NCBI GenBank assembly: GCA_020440405.1
Contig: JAGROF010000221.1
Span: 1 to 7,341 of the forward strand
Source of the DNA: Chlamydiia bacterium
GTDB taxonomy: Bacteria > Chlamydiota > Chlamydiia > Chlamydiales > Simkaniaceae
Reading direction: 5' to 3'
Length of the DNA: 7,341 nucleotides
The first letter of the stretch is position 1, and each line of letters starts with the position of its first letter. Below are positions 1-6,051 of the stretch, piece after piece. Below the pieces are notes generated by a model. The model did not search any database, was not told where the DNA came from, and saw only the letters and a list, made by a program, of their open reading frames with translations. Position numbers and translations under genes: made by a program.

Positions 1-149
1 TATACCGATCGTGTTTCGAAATTTGGGAATTTGCCAAAGCCAGCACCTGAGATTTTGCTCTATCGAAGCAGCCTCCTATCCAGGAGATAGGGCTAAAGAT
101 CAGGATGCTGGTGCAGGGAAAAACCAAATTTCGAAACACGATCGGTATA
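1..149. repeat. Palindromic element with 26-bp terminal inverted repeats, in frame within the cytidylyltransferase gene
   Basis: Bases 1-26 (starting TATACCGATCG) and 124-149 (ending CGATCGGTATA) are perfect reverse complements. Imperfect pairing continues inward: CCAGCA-CCTGA near 40-50 pairs with TCAGGATGCTGG near 100-112, and CTATC (60-64) pairs with GATAG (86-90), leaving an apical loop of about 21 bases. The whole segment is therefore one long quasi-palindrome. Both ends are TATA, compatible with a duplicated TA target as in IS630/mariner-type MITEs. With a TA duplication the net insertion is 147 bases, exactly 49 codons, and the frame is open through it. Removing it joins the same codon phase at the ACA codon (149-151). 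The layout resembles Rickettsia palindromic elements. The left edge coincides with the window edge, so the true outer boundary and flanking duplication cannot be seen. Confidence 0.72.
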
Positions 150-1447
150 CAGCAATTCTTTTAATGAGCGGAACAGGAGAGCGATTTGGAAGAGAGACTC
201 CCAAGCAGTTCCTCAACCTTTCAGGGAAGAAAATCTATCTCCATGCTTTGGAAACCTTCCTTGGCTTTACAGAGTTTCAAGAGATCCTTCTGATCTGCCA
301 TCCTGACTATATCGACAGGGTTAAAAAAGAAACCTCTGATCCACGCATCCGCGTGATCCCTGGAGGGTATTCGAGGCAAGACTCTACTTATCAGGGGCTA
401 TTGGCCTGCCATCCTCAAACAACTCATGTGGTCATCCATGATGCCGTCCGCCCCTTTATCTCTCCTTCCATCATTCAAGATCACCTCAAAGCATTAGAAA
501 AACACGCTGCTATCGACACCTGTATCCCCTCTGCAGACACCATTGTGCACGCAGAAAGTCTTGAGACGATCACTTCGATCCCCAACCGCCTCCACTATTT
601 ACGCGGCCAGACCCCCCAAAGTTTTTCCTATCCTCTTATCCTAGAAGCCCACGAAAAACGGACCCATTCGGAAGCTTCTGATGACTGCCGCCTCGTTCTC
701 GATTTGGGCCATCCCGTCCATATCGTTCCAGGAGCAGAAGAAAATATCAAAATCACCAATGAGCTGGACCTCTTTGTGGCTGAGCAGCTCATGCAACAAA
801 AGCGGTGCGCCCTTCCTTCCTCTTCCTCCTCCCTAAAAGGAAAAACCTTTGCCATTGCTGGAGGAACAGGAGGGATTGGCGCCGCTCTTGCCTCCCTTCT
901 GAAAAAAGAAGGAGCCATTCCCCTGATCCTTTCCAAATCTTCTCAAACCCACCCCATTAATCTCACTGATCCCCGTGCAACTGAAACCCTATTTCAATCT
1001 TTGGGACCTCTAGATGGATTGATCAATTGTGTAGGCCACCTTTCTCTCAAACCCTTTCATGCCTTAACACCTAAAGAGATCGATCACCTCATCGCCACCA
1101 ACCTCCATACCCTCCTTTATAGTTGCCGCTACGCGCACATCAAGCCAGGAGGCCACATTATCAATCTCTCCTCTTCTTCCTTTTCCCGCGGACGAAAGTC
1201 CTATACCCTTTATTCCTCTGCCAAAGCAGCCATCGTTAACTTCACCCAAGGGCTCGCCGAAGAGCGCCCCGATCTCCACATCAATGCCATCGTCCCTCAG
1301 CGCACTGCTACCCCCATGCGCCTCAAAAATTTCCCTGATGAAAACCCCGAAACCCTCCTCTCCCCTCTAGAAGTCGCCCAAGAAATCCTCTCCCTTCTCA
1401 AGCAAACAGGGACGACTGCCGCCCTTTTTGAAGTCCGCAAAAAATAG
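11..1447 (+). CDS. Bifunctional cytidylyltransferase / SDR reductase (Acs1/Bcs1-like CDP-ribitol synthase candidate)
   Basis: The 478-residue product has two enzymes in one chain. Residues about 47-262 are an IspD/TarI-type cytidylyltransferase: the CTP-binding loop LLMSGTGERFG (51-60, in place of the usual LAAGxGxR), PKQF (64-67), RQDS (122-125), HDAVRPF (143-149), RGQTPQSF (198-205), DD (224-225) and KIT (247-249). A serine-rich linker (270-274), encoded within a 25-base pyrimidine run at 810-834, leads to an SDR domain: AGGTGGIG (283-290), NCVG (339-342), Asn364, Ser near 387 and the catalytic YSSAK (401-405). This order and length match Haemophilus Acs1/Bcs1, where the SDR half reduces ribulose 5-phosphate and the other half makes CDP-ribitol. 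The exact polyol here is inferred. IspD activity in the MEP pathway is an alternative for the first domain. GTG at 11 is only the first start inside the window. No stop precedes it, and residues 1-46 come from the palindromic element, so the native start may lie upstream. Confidence 0.82.
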   Translation: MFRNLGICQSQHLRFCSIEAASYPGDRAKDQDAGAGKNQISKHDRYTAILLMSGTGERFGRETPKQFLNLSGKKIYLHALETFLGFTEFQEILLICHPDYIDRVKKETSDPRIRVIPGGYSRQDSTYQGLLACHPQTTHVVIHDAVRPFISPSIIQDHLKALEKHAAIDTCIPSADTIVHAESLETITSIPNRLHYLRGQTPQSFSYPLILEAHEKRTHSEASDDCRLVLDLGHPVHIVPGAEENIKITNELDLFVAEQLMQQKRCALPSSSSSLKGKTFAIAGGTGGIGAALASLLKKEGAIPLILSKSSQTHPINLTDPRATETLFQSLGPLDGLINCVGHLSLKPFHALTPKEIDHLIATNLHTLLYSCRYAHIKPGGHIINLSSSSFSRGRKSYTLYSSAKAAIVNFTQGLAEERPDLHINAIVPQRTATPMRLKNFPDENPETLLSPLEVAQEILSLLKQTGTTAALFEVRKK

Positions 1448-2036
1448 ACTCTATCCAGTTATGATAAAGCTGGTGTTCGTAGGCACAAATCACGTTTGCA
1501 TACCTTCTCCCTTCAGGGAAAGTCCTTAACCCTCTTTCCATTTCTTTCAAATGCTGCTCTTCTTCCAATACAATCGATTTAACATAGACTTTTGATCCCA
1601 AAGTGCGCAGCACATCATGATAGAGCGGATAAAGCTCTTGAGCTCGACATTCGATTGCATATGTGACCAGAAGATATGAGAGTTGCTTCGCCTCTTCTCG
1701 TCCTTTTTTTTCTTCACGAAGAAGAAATTTTGACGTGAAAAGATCGAGGCGGTCTAAATAACGGAGTGTTGTAAAGCTTCCAAGCAAGCTTTTACGAGAA
1801 TAGGTTTCAAAAGGACTTGCAGAGACTTTAATGAGTTGGCGTTTCAAATAGTGAGAGTGACGAAATTCTTCTGCTGCATGCTTTAGCATCTCTTCCTTGA
1901 CCAGTGTCGGGTGCTCACAAGCCGCAATTTTTCTTGCTCCACAATTTTCCAGATAAGAAAGGGTATTGAGCCATTTTGCATGAAGCTGATCGTCACGTAC
2001 AATATGAGAAAAGAGCGTTTTTAGTCGGTGTTTCAT
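1398..2036 (-). CDS. Ferritin-like di-iron protein, last gene of the biotin operon
   Basis: The 212-residue product is predicted to be mainly helical and carries a complete ferritin-like di-iron ligand set: Glu30 on helix 1, E57-F-R-H60 on helix 2, Glu129 on helix 3 and E159-E-Q-H162 on helix 4. The spacings E30-E57 (27) and E129-E159 (30) fit two antiparallel helix pairs, each giving E...ExxH. It is not recognisable as a named family. Soluble members of the fold include rubrerythrin, MiaE and COQ7 types, which use O2 or peroxide. The ATG at 2036 forms TGATG with the bioA stop, so translation is probably coupled. A TTG one codon earlier (2039) is a less likely start. GGAAAG lies six bases upstream as a weak ribosome site. 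Placement at the end of bioBFDA suggests a biotin-linked role, possibly oxidative formation of the pimeloyl precursor (inference). Its last 16 codons overlap the convergent upstream gene. Confidence 0.8.
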   Translation of the reverse strand: MKHRLKTLFSHIVRDDQLHAKWLNTLSYLENCGARKIAACEHPTLVKEEMLKHAAEEFRHSHYLKRQLIKVSASPFETYSRKSLLGSFTTLRYLDRLDLFTSKFLLREEKKGREEAKQLSYLLVTYAIECRAQELYPLYHDVLRTLGSKVYVKSIVLEEEQHLKEMERGLRTFPEGRRYANVICAYEHQLYHNWIESIFCGLQKGRQSSLFA

Positions 2037-3307
2037 CAAAAGCTTTCCAGGGTTAGAGTGATGGCATCATAGATGGTTTGAAGGTCTTCCTCAGACAAAC
2101 AATAAGGAGGCAAAACATAAAGGACATTGCCTAAAGGACGGAGTAAAATCCCTCTTTCTAAAAAGAAAGAGTAAAGCTGGTCTCTAAGCGAAGAAAAATA
2201 AGACGAATGATCCGAAACATATTCTAAAACAAGAAGTGTCCCAAGAGATTCACACCGTTTAAGCTTTGAATGCACCTTCAATCTTTTGCAAAAAGCTTGT
2301 TGCGCTTTTTCGATCCTTTTTCTTTGGATAGCAGAATCAGAAGAGAGCAAAAGGTCAAGGCTTGCAAGAGCGCTTGCACAAGCAATAGGATTCCCTGTGT
2401 AAGAATGACCATGCAAGAAAGCCTTCTGTTTATCTTCAGAAAAAAAGGCTTGATATACCTTTTCTTGACAAGCTGTTACCCCCAAAGGAAGAAAACCTCC
2501 GGTAATCCCTTTGGATAAACAGAGGATATCTGGTTTCTCAGACACTTGATGACACGCAAAAAGAGACCCCGTCCGTCCAAATCCTGTCATGACTTCATCC
2601 GCAATGGTTAAAACATGATAAGCATGGCAAAGCTCCATTAAACGATTCAGTGCTTCAGCTGAATACACCCTCATCCCTCCTACTCCTAAAACGAGAGGTT
2701 CAAAGAGAAAACACGCCACCTCCCCTCCCTTTAGAATTTCCTCAAGCCTGCGATTACAACGTTCTTCATTTCCTTGAGTTGGAGGGGGAATAAGCTCCAC
2801 TTCAAACAGATAGTTCCAAAAGGGCTGATTGAATAAACTTTTTCCTGCAGCAGACATTGCTCCAAAGGTATCCCCATGATATCCCCCTTCAAACGTCACA
2901 ACTTTTGTTTTTTTAATCTTTTGGTTATGCCAATACTGAATCGCCATTTTCAAAGCGGCTTCTACAGCTGTCGACCCATTATCGGAATAAAAGATTCGAC
3001 TCATCTCACCAGGCAAAAGAGAAAGGAGGCGAGAGGCAAGGTCTACAGCTGGGGCATGAGTAAAGTCTGCAAAGATTACATGCTCAAGCTCACGTGATTG
3101 CGCTGCAATTCTTTCCACAATGTAGGGATGCGTATGCCCATGCAAGTTAACCCACCACGAAGCAATCCCATCGATATAACGTTCTCCTTTTTCCCCATAT
3201 AAATAGGCCCCTTGGGCCGATCGAATTAACACAGGAGGCTGAGCTGTTTTCATTTGCGTAAAGGGGTGCCAAATGCACCTTTGATCATTTTTTACGATCG
3301 TTTCCAT
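2036..3307 (-). CDS. bioA: Adenosylmethionine-8-amino-7-oxononanoate aminotransferase (DAPA synthase)
   Basis: BioA transfers the amino group of S-adenosylmethionine to 7-keto-8-aminopelargonate (KAPA), giving 7,8-diaminopelargonate, using cytosolic PLP. The 423-residue protein is full length for the family. Visible class III aminotransferase signatures are WHPFTQM near 13-19, the substrate-site pair Trp51-Trp52, the cofactor loop DNGSTAVEAALK (109-120), GGYHGDT (141-147), the PLP aspartate in DEVMTGFGRTG (Asp237) and the Schiff-base lysine in LSKGITGG (Lys266). RPLGNVLYVLPPY (390-402) carries the arginine that corresponds to the substrate carboxylate ligand of E. coli BioA. Phe16 replaces the active-site tyrosine of E. 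coli (HPYTSM), a variation I recall in other BioA proteins. ATG at 3307 lies 16 bases inside bioD, so the two genes are translationally linked. It is followed by the di-iron gene in the same operon. Confidence 0.96.
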   Translation of the reverse strand: METIVKNDQRCIWHPFTQMKTAQPPVLIRSAQGAYLYGEKGERYIDGIASWWVNLHGHTHPYIVERIAAQSRELEHVIFADFTHAPAVDLASRLLSLLPGEMSRIFYSDNGSTAVEAALKMAIQYWHNQKIKKTKVVTFEGGYHGDTFGAMSAAGKSLFNQPFWNYLFEVELIPPPTQGNEERCNRRLEEILKGGEVACFLFEPLVLGVGGMRVYSAEALNRLMELCHAYHVLTIADEVMTGFGRTGSLFACHQVSEKPDILCLSKGITGGFLPLGVTACQEKVYQAFFSEDKQKAFLHGHSYTGNPIACASALASLDLLLSSDSAIQRKRIEKAQQAFCKRLKVHSKLKRCESLGTLLVLEYVSDHSSYFSSLRDQLYSFFLERGILLRPLGNVLYVLPPYCLSEEDLQTIYDAITLTLESF

Positions 3308-3897
3308 AGCTCTGCATACCTTTTGATCTGCTTTGGAGAGATTTCTTTTTCAGGAAGAAGATGTCCTAAAAGGGGAAGTTTCGAAAACGAAAGGATCACA
3401 TTTTCTGTATCGGGGTTTGAAACGCCATTAAACACAATCCCCATGACCGGAACGTTCCAAGCTTTTAAAGTCTCAAGAGTCAAAAGGGTATGATTAATAC
3501 TTCCAATATAATGCCTTGAAACAACCACCCAACGGGCATCCCAAGAGCGAAAAAGTTCCAAGCTCAATGTCTTATTGCTAAGTGGAACATAAATTCCTCC
3601 CACCATTTCAATAACGAGAGGTCGATCTGATTGGGGAGGAGACAGCATTGGATCAATCTCTACGTCTTCGAGGCGCGCGGCATGGTGAGGCGAGACAGGT
3701 TCTCGCAGGGAATATGCTGAGGGAAAAATGTGATGTTTTTCAGGATCAACGAGGCGCGCCACCTCTTGAGCATCAGGATATTCTATCCCAGTTTGAATCG
3801 GCTTCCAATAATTTCCCTGGAATTGGTGCACCAAAATTGCTGAAACCACTGTCTTTCCTACATTGGTTCCGATCCCCGCCACAACAATTCTATCCAT
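3292..3897 (-). CDS. bioD: Dethiobiotin synthetase
   Basis: BioD closes the ureido ring: it carboxylates 7,8-diaminopelargonate with CO2 and ATP to give dethiobiotin. The 201 residues are slightly short for the family (E. coli about 225). The P-loop GIGTNVGKT (8-16) with Lys15, KPIQTG (32-37) as the counterpart of KPVASG, Asp42 as the likely magnesium ligand, the EPVSPHHAA segment (66-74) and INHTLLT (134-140) align with E. coli BioD. The second catalytic loop reads VIEMVGGIYVPL (95-106) where E. coli has VEGAGGWFTPL, so Glu97 and the two following glycines are kept but Gly-Ala is replaced by Met-Val. FNGV (156-159) matches the adenine-contact Asn region. The ATG at 3897 sits inside the last codons of bioF (8-base overlap). 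No strong ribosome site precedes it, which fits translational coupling. Confidence 0.95.
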   Translation of the reverse strand: MDRIVVAGIGTNVGKTVVSAILVHQFQGNYWKPIQTGIEYPDAQEVARLVDPEKHHIFPSAYSLREPVSPHHAARLEDVEIDPMLSPPQSDRPLVIEMVGGIYVPLSNKTLSLELFRSWDARWVVVSRHYIGSINHTLLTLETLKAWNVPVMGIVFNGVSNPDTENVILSFSKLPLLGHLLPEKEISPKQIKRYAELWKRS

Positions 3898-4948
3898 GAT
3901 ATGCTTTCACAAGGCTTAAGAGCCGAGTCAACTCTTCTTTAGAATTAAACGCATGCAAACACAGGCGCAGGACCTCCTTGCCACGCTGCACCGTTGGGCT
4001 CAGCAATGCCCGCACATCGAATCCTTTAGAGGCTAAATAACAGCTCAACTTTCGAGCCTGATGGTTGCCAGAAATAGGAATTGGCTGAATTGTAGAAGGG
4101 GAAAAATGCGCCATTTCAATCAGTGATTTGAGATGTTTTCTCTCCACTTCTAGGTGAGGGAAAATCTGGTAGCTCGACTGAATTGCTGCTAAGCAATGGT
4201 CCGGAAGCGCCGTCGAATACATGAAGGGAGTCGCAAAATTCACCAAAAAATCTTTCAGCTCTTTGCTCCCCAAAACAATTGCCCCAAACGCTCCCACTCC
4301 TTTTCCAAACGGAATCACCTGAGCAAAGACTTGTTGCGCAAGCCCCCTTCCCTGAGGTCCAAACACACCAACTGCATGCGCTTCATCGACAATAAGTTGA
4401 GCTCCGTATGCTTCTGCAAGAGCCCCGATTTCCGCTAAAGGTGATAGCGATCCATCTGTTGAATAAACCGACTCCACACAGATATAGGTATCCGAAGAAG
4501 CACTGCACTTCTTTAAACGTTTTTCCAGATGTTCTAAGTCCTGATGGCGAAAGGGAAACGCTCGAGATTTGCTCAACTTAAACCCTTCTCGCATCGAAGC
4601 ATGAATCTCGGCATCAAATAAAAAAGTCGCCCCGGTTTTAGCAAGAGCCGTGATTAACCCTAAGTTCGCCATAAAGCCGCAATTGAAAAGAAGTCCCGCT
4701 TCAGATCCATGAAAAGCCGCAATTTCTCCTTCCAATTTTTCTGTATAGGCCCGATTGCCCGTCAGGAGCCGGGAGCCTGTTGAACCCACCCCTTGAAGCT
4801 TTCCCCACTCTTGAATCACAACTTCTTTTAAGGAAGAAGAGCGAGCCAACCCCAAGTAATCATTAGACGCAAAATCCACTTGGGAAGTATGGGTTTGTAA
4901 AGCGCGAAAATTCCCACACGCTTTACGACGATCAAGCCAAACTTTCAT
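3890..4948 (-). CDS. bioF: 8-amino-7-oxononanoate synthase (KAPA synthase)
   Basis: BioF condenses pimeloyl-ACP or pimeloyl-CoA with L-alanine in a PLP-dependent decarboxylating reaction to give KAPA. From the ATG at 4948 the product is 352 residues, about 30 shorter than E. coli BioF. A GGAGGG ribosome site nine bases upstream supports this ATG over a TTG two codons earlier (4954). Family signatures are FASNDYLGLA (26-35), GVGSTGSRLLTGN (54-66), the PLP-stacking histidine in EIHASMREG (His116), DEAHAVGVFG (Asp188 and His191) and the Schiff-base lysine in PFGKGVGAFGA (Lys216). E. coli has Thr-Phe-Gly-Lys at this last motif, whereas here a proline (213) replaces the threonine. The start lies 17 bases inside bioB. 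In the pathway it uses the pimeloyl thioester whose source is not encoded by any recognised gene in this window. Confidence 0.95.
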   Translation of the reverse strand: MKVWLDRRKACGNFRALQTHTSQVDFASNDYLGLARSSSLKEVVIQEWGKLQGVGSTGSRLLTGNRAYTEKLEGEIAAFHGSEAGLLFNCGFMANLGLITALAKTGATFLFDAEIHASMREGFKLSKSRAFPFRHQDLEHLEKRLKKCSASSDTYICVESVYSTDGSLSPLAEIGALAEAYGAQLIVDEAHAVGVFGPQGRGLAQQVFAQVIPFGKGVGAFGAIVLGSKELKDFLVNFATPFMYSTALPDHCLAAIQSSYQIFPHLEVERKHLKSLIEMAHFSPSTIQPIPISGNHQARKLSCYLASKGFDVRALLSPTVQRGKEVLRLCLHAFNSKEELTRLLSLVKAYHG

Positions 4949-5903
4949 TGGCAAAAGCCCTCCGTTTTTTTAACCCTAACTGCTCAAAGAGTTCGCAATC
5001 TCGATCCACTGGCGTATTTGCAACGGTAAGAAGCTTTTCTCCCGAAAAGATCGAATTAGCTCCTGCTAAGAAGCACAAGGCTTGTTCAGAAGGAGAAAGC
5101 TCAATCCGCCCTGCAGAAAGACGGACCATTGTTTTGGGCATGGTAATCCGTGCGATTGCAATGATCCGCACCATTTCCCAAAACGGAAGAAGGGGCTGGT
5201 CTTCTAAAGGCGTTCCTTCGATCCGACTCAGTTTATTAATCGGGACAGACTCGGGGTGAGGATCTCGGTTGGATAATGTGTGGATCAGCTTTAGACGATC
5301 CTCAATAGATTCTCCCATCCCTAAGATCCCCCCGCAACAGACACTTAACCCTGCCTCTTCAACGACATCTAATGTCTTGAGCCGATCCTGGTAAGAGCGT
5401 GTAGTAATAATTGTCTTGTAAAACGCTTCAGAAGTATCCAAGTTATGATTATAAGCATAGAGCCCAGCTTCTTTGAGGCGCCCTGCCTGAGAAGCGTTGA
5501 TGAACCCTAATGTACAGCAGACTTCAACACCAAGCTCTGCAATCCCCTTCACCATCCTTAATGTGTCTTCAAACTGTTTATTCTCCCGAACTTCCGTCCA
5601 TGCCGCTCCTAAACAGACTCGTGTTGCCCCTCGAGCAACAGCTTCTTTAGCTCGGCTAAGAGTTTCCTCATACCGCATCATTGGCTGTGGCTTTACACTG
5701 GTTTTGTAATGCGATGACTGCGCGCAATATTTACAATCTTCTAGGCATCCACCAGTTTTAATGGAAATCAAATGGCATACTTGCACCTCTCCAACTTCGT
5801 GGTGCTCTGCATGGACTCCCATAGCACGCGCAATGAGCTTCACAAGGGGCATTTCGTAGAGATTTTTGATTTCTCTAAGTGTCCAATCAGATTGAACTTT
5901 CAT
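4932..5903 (-). CDS. bioB: Biotin synthase (radical SAM)
   Basis: BioB inserts sulfur into dethiobiotin to make biotin. It uses a radical-SAM [4Fe-4S] cluster and sacrifices an auxiliary [2Fe-2S] cluster as sulfur donor. The 323-residue product carries the CxxxCxxC cluster motif as Cys53, Cys57 and Cys60 (GGCLEDCKYCAQSS), YNHNLDTS (151-158), IITTRSYQDRL (165-175) and VRLSAGR (260-266). Ligands for the second cluster align with E. coli: Cys97 (RVCLGAAW), Cys129, Cys189 and Arg261. Cys129 and Cys189 are each followed by a second cysteine (CC), which E. coli lacks. ATG at 5903 is preceded by GGAAG with nine bases of spacing. As first gene of the operon it faces the divergent regulator gene across 192 bases. 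It starts the gene order bioB-F-D-A plus the di-iron gene. Confidence 0.97.
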   Translation of the reverse strand: MKVQSDWTLREIKNLYEMPLVKLIARAMGVHAEHHEVGEVQVCHLISIKTGGCLEDCKYCAQSSHYKTSVKPQPMMRYEETLSRAKEAVARGATRVCLGAAWTEVRENKQFEDTLRMVKGIAELGVEVCCTLGFINASQAGRLKEAGLYAYNHNLDTSEAFYKTIITTRSYQDRLKTLDVVEEAGLSVCCGGILGMGESIEDRLKLIHTLSNRDPHPESVPINKLSRIEGTPLEDQPLLPFWEMVRIIAIARITMPKTMVRLSAGRIELSPSEQALCFLAGANSIFSGEKLLTVANTPVDRDCELFEQLGLKKRRAFANESLA

Positions 5904-5936
5904 GAGGTTAAACTTCCGTCCTAATTCAAAGCCCCA

Positions 5937-5966
5937 ATTGTAAGTCCCTTCTCATCTCCCTACAAT
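5937..5966. promoter_or_regulatory. Inverted repeat ATTGTA-N18-TACAAT in the presumed bioB leader
   Basis: ATTGTAAG (5937-5944) and CCTACAAT (5959-5966) form a dyad matching at seven of eight positions with a 14-base spacer. It lies 34-63 bases upstream of the bioB start. The half-sites TTGTA/TACAA recall the outer ends of BirA operators (TTGTAAACC...GGTTTACAA), but the inner bases differ and the arms are about five bases closer than usual. It could be a protein operator, an RNA stem in the leader, or chance. Confidence 0.25.
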
Positions 5967-5981
5967 CCAAACCACCCCATC

Positions 5982-6011
5982 ATTACACCAAAATCAATCC
6001 ATATAAACCTA
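5982..6011 (-). promoter_or_regulatory. Possible sigma-70 promoter for the bioB operon
   Basis: Read on the minus strand, TAGGTT (6011-6006) and TGTAAT (5987-5982) are separated by 18 bases. The -10 matches TATAAT at five of six positions, but the -35 is poor. The presumed start point near 5975 would give a leader of about 70 bases carrying the dyad at 5937-5966. The -35 falls within the palindrome at 6005-6021, so a protein bound there would block it. This is the best arrangement I can find, but it is weak. Confidence 0.22.
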
Positions 6012-6021
6012 TTTTAGGTTT
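6005..6021. promoter_or_regulatory. Perfect 7-3-7 palindrome, candidate operator for the divergent regulator
   Basis: AAACCTA (6005-6011), three T residues, and TAGGTTT (6015-6021) form a perfect dyad in the middle of the divergent intergenic region. It abuts the TTGACA -35 box of the regulator promoter and covers the possible -35 of the bioB promoter. A winged-helix dimer encoded next door is the obvious candidate ligand (inference). No T-tract follows it in either direction, so it does not look like a terminator. Confidence 0.45.
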
Positions 6022-6050
6022 TGACATCAAACATTTCATAGAGATAAAAT
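6021..6050 (+). promoter_or_regulatory. Sigma-70-type promoter for the winged-helix/DUF6314 gene
   Basis: A perfect TTGACA (6021-6026) is followed after 18 bases by TAAAAT (6045-6050), five of six matches to TATAAT. The expected start point is near 6057, about 39 bases before the ATG at 6096. Its -35 box touches the palindrome at 6005-6021, and its start point lies in the second repeat copy at 6052-6068, suggesting autoregulation. Confidence 0.55.
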
Positions 6051-6051
6051 T

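Noticed and set aside
1..149. Hairpin as a rho-independent terminator or an integron attC site
   Set aside because: There is no T-tract after the stem, the stem is far longer than a terminator and is translated in frame, and no attC core sites (GTTRRRY-type) are seen at the ends.
1..149. Inverted repeat as an assembly or amplification fold-back artefact
   Set aside because: Such artefacts usually give near-perfect arms, while the inner arms here carry several mismatches and an indel, and the reading frame is kept. It is not fully excluded, because the repeat starts at the window edge.
11..1447. Plain ispD annotation
   Set aside because: The C-terminal half is a complete SDR with NCVG and YxxxK motifs, and the fusion matches Acs1/Bcs1 better than a monofunctional IspD.
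1398..2036. CADD/PqqC/TenA-like (haem-oxygenase-fold) di-iron oxidase
   Set aside because: The ligand pattern is the ferritin E...ExxH twice, not the E/H/E/H/D/H arrangement recalled for CADD, and no overall similarity is visible.
4954..4954. TTG start for bioF at 4954, and TTG start for the di-iron gene at 2039
   Set aside because: An ATG lies two codons and one codon downstream respectively. For bioF the GGAGGG site is nine bases from the ATG but only three from the TTG. For the di-iron gene the ATG forms a classic TGATG with the bioA stop.
4948..5259. Plus-strand open frame of about 100 codons opposite bioB, and other antisense frames within the bio genes and the cytidylyltransferase gene
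   Set aside because: They lie wholly within clearly recognised genes, have no family motifs and no ribosome site, and are explained by the coding bias of the opposite strand.
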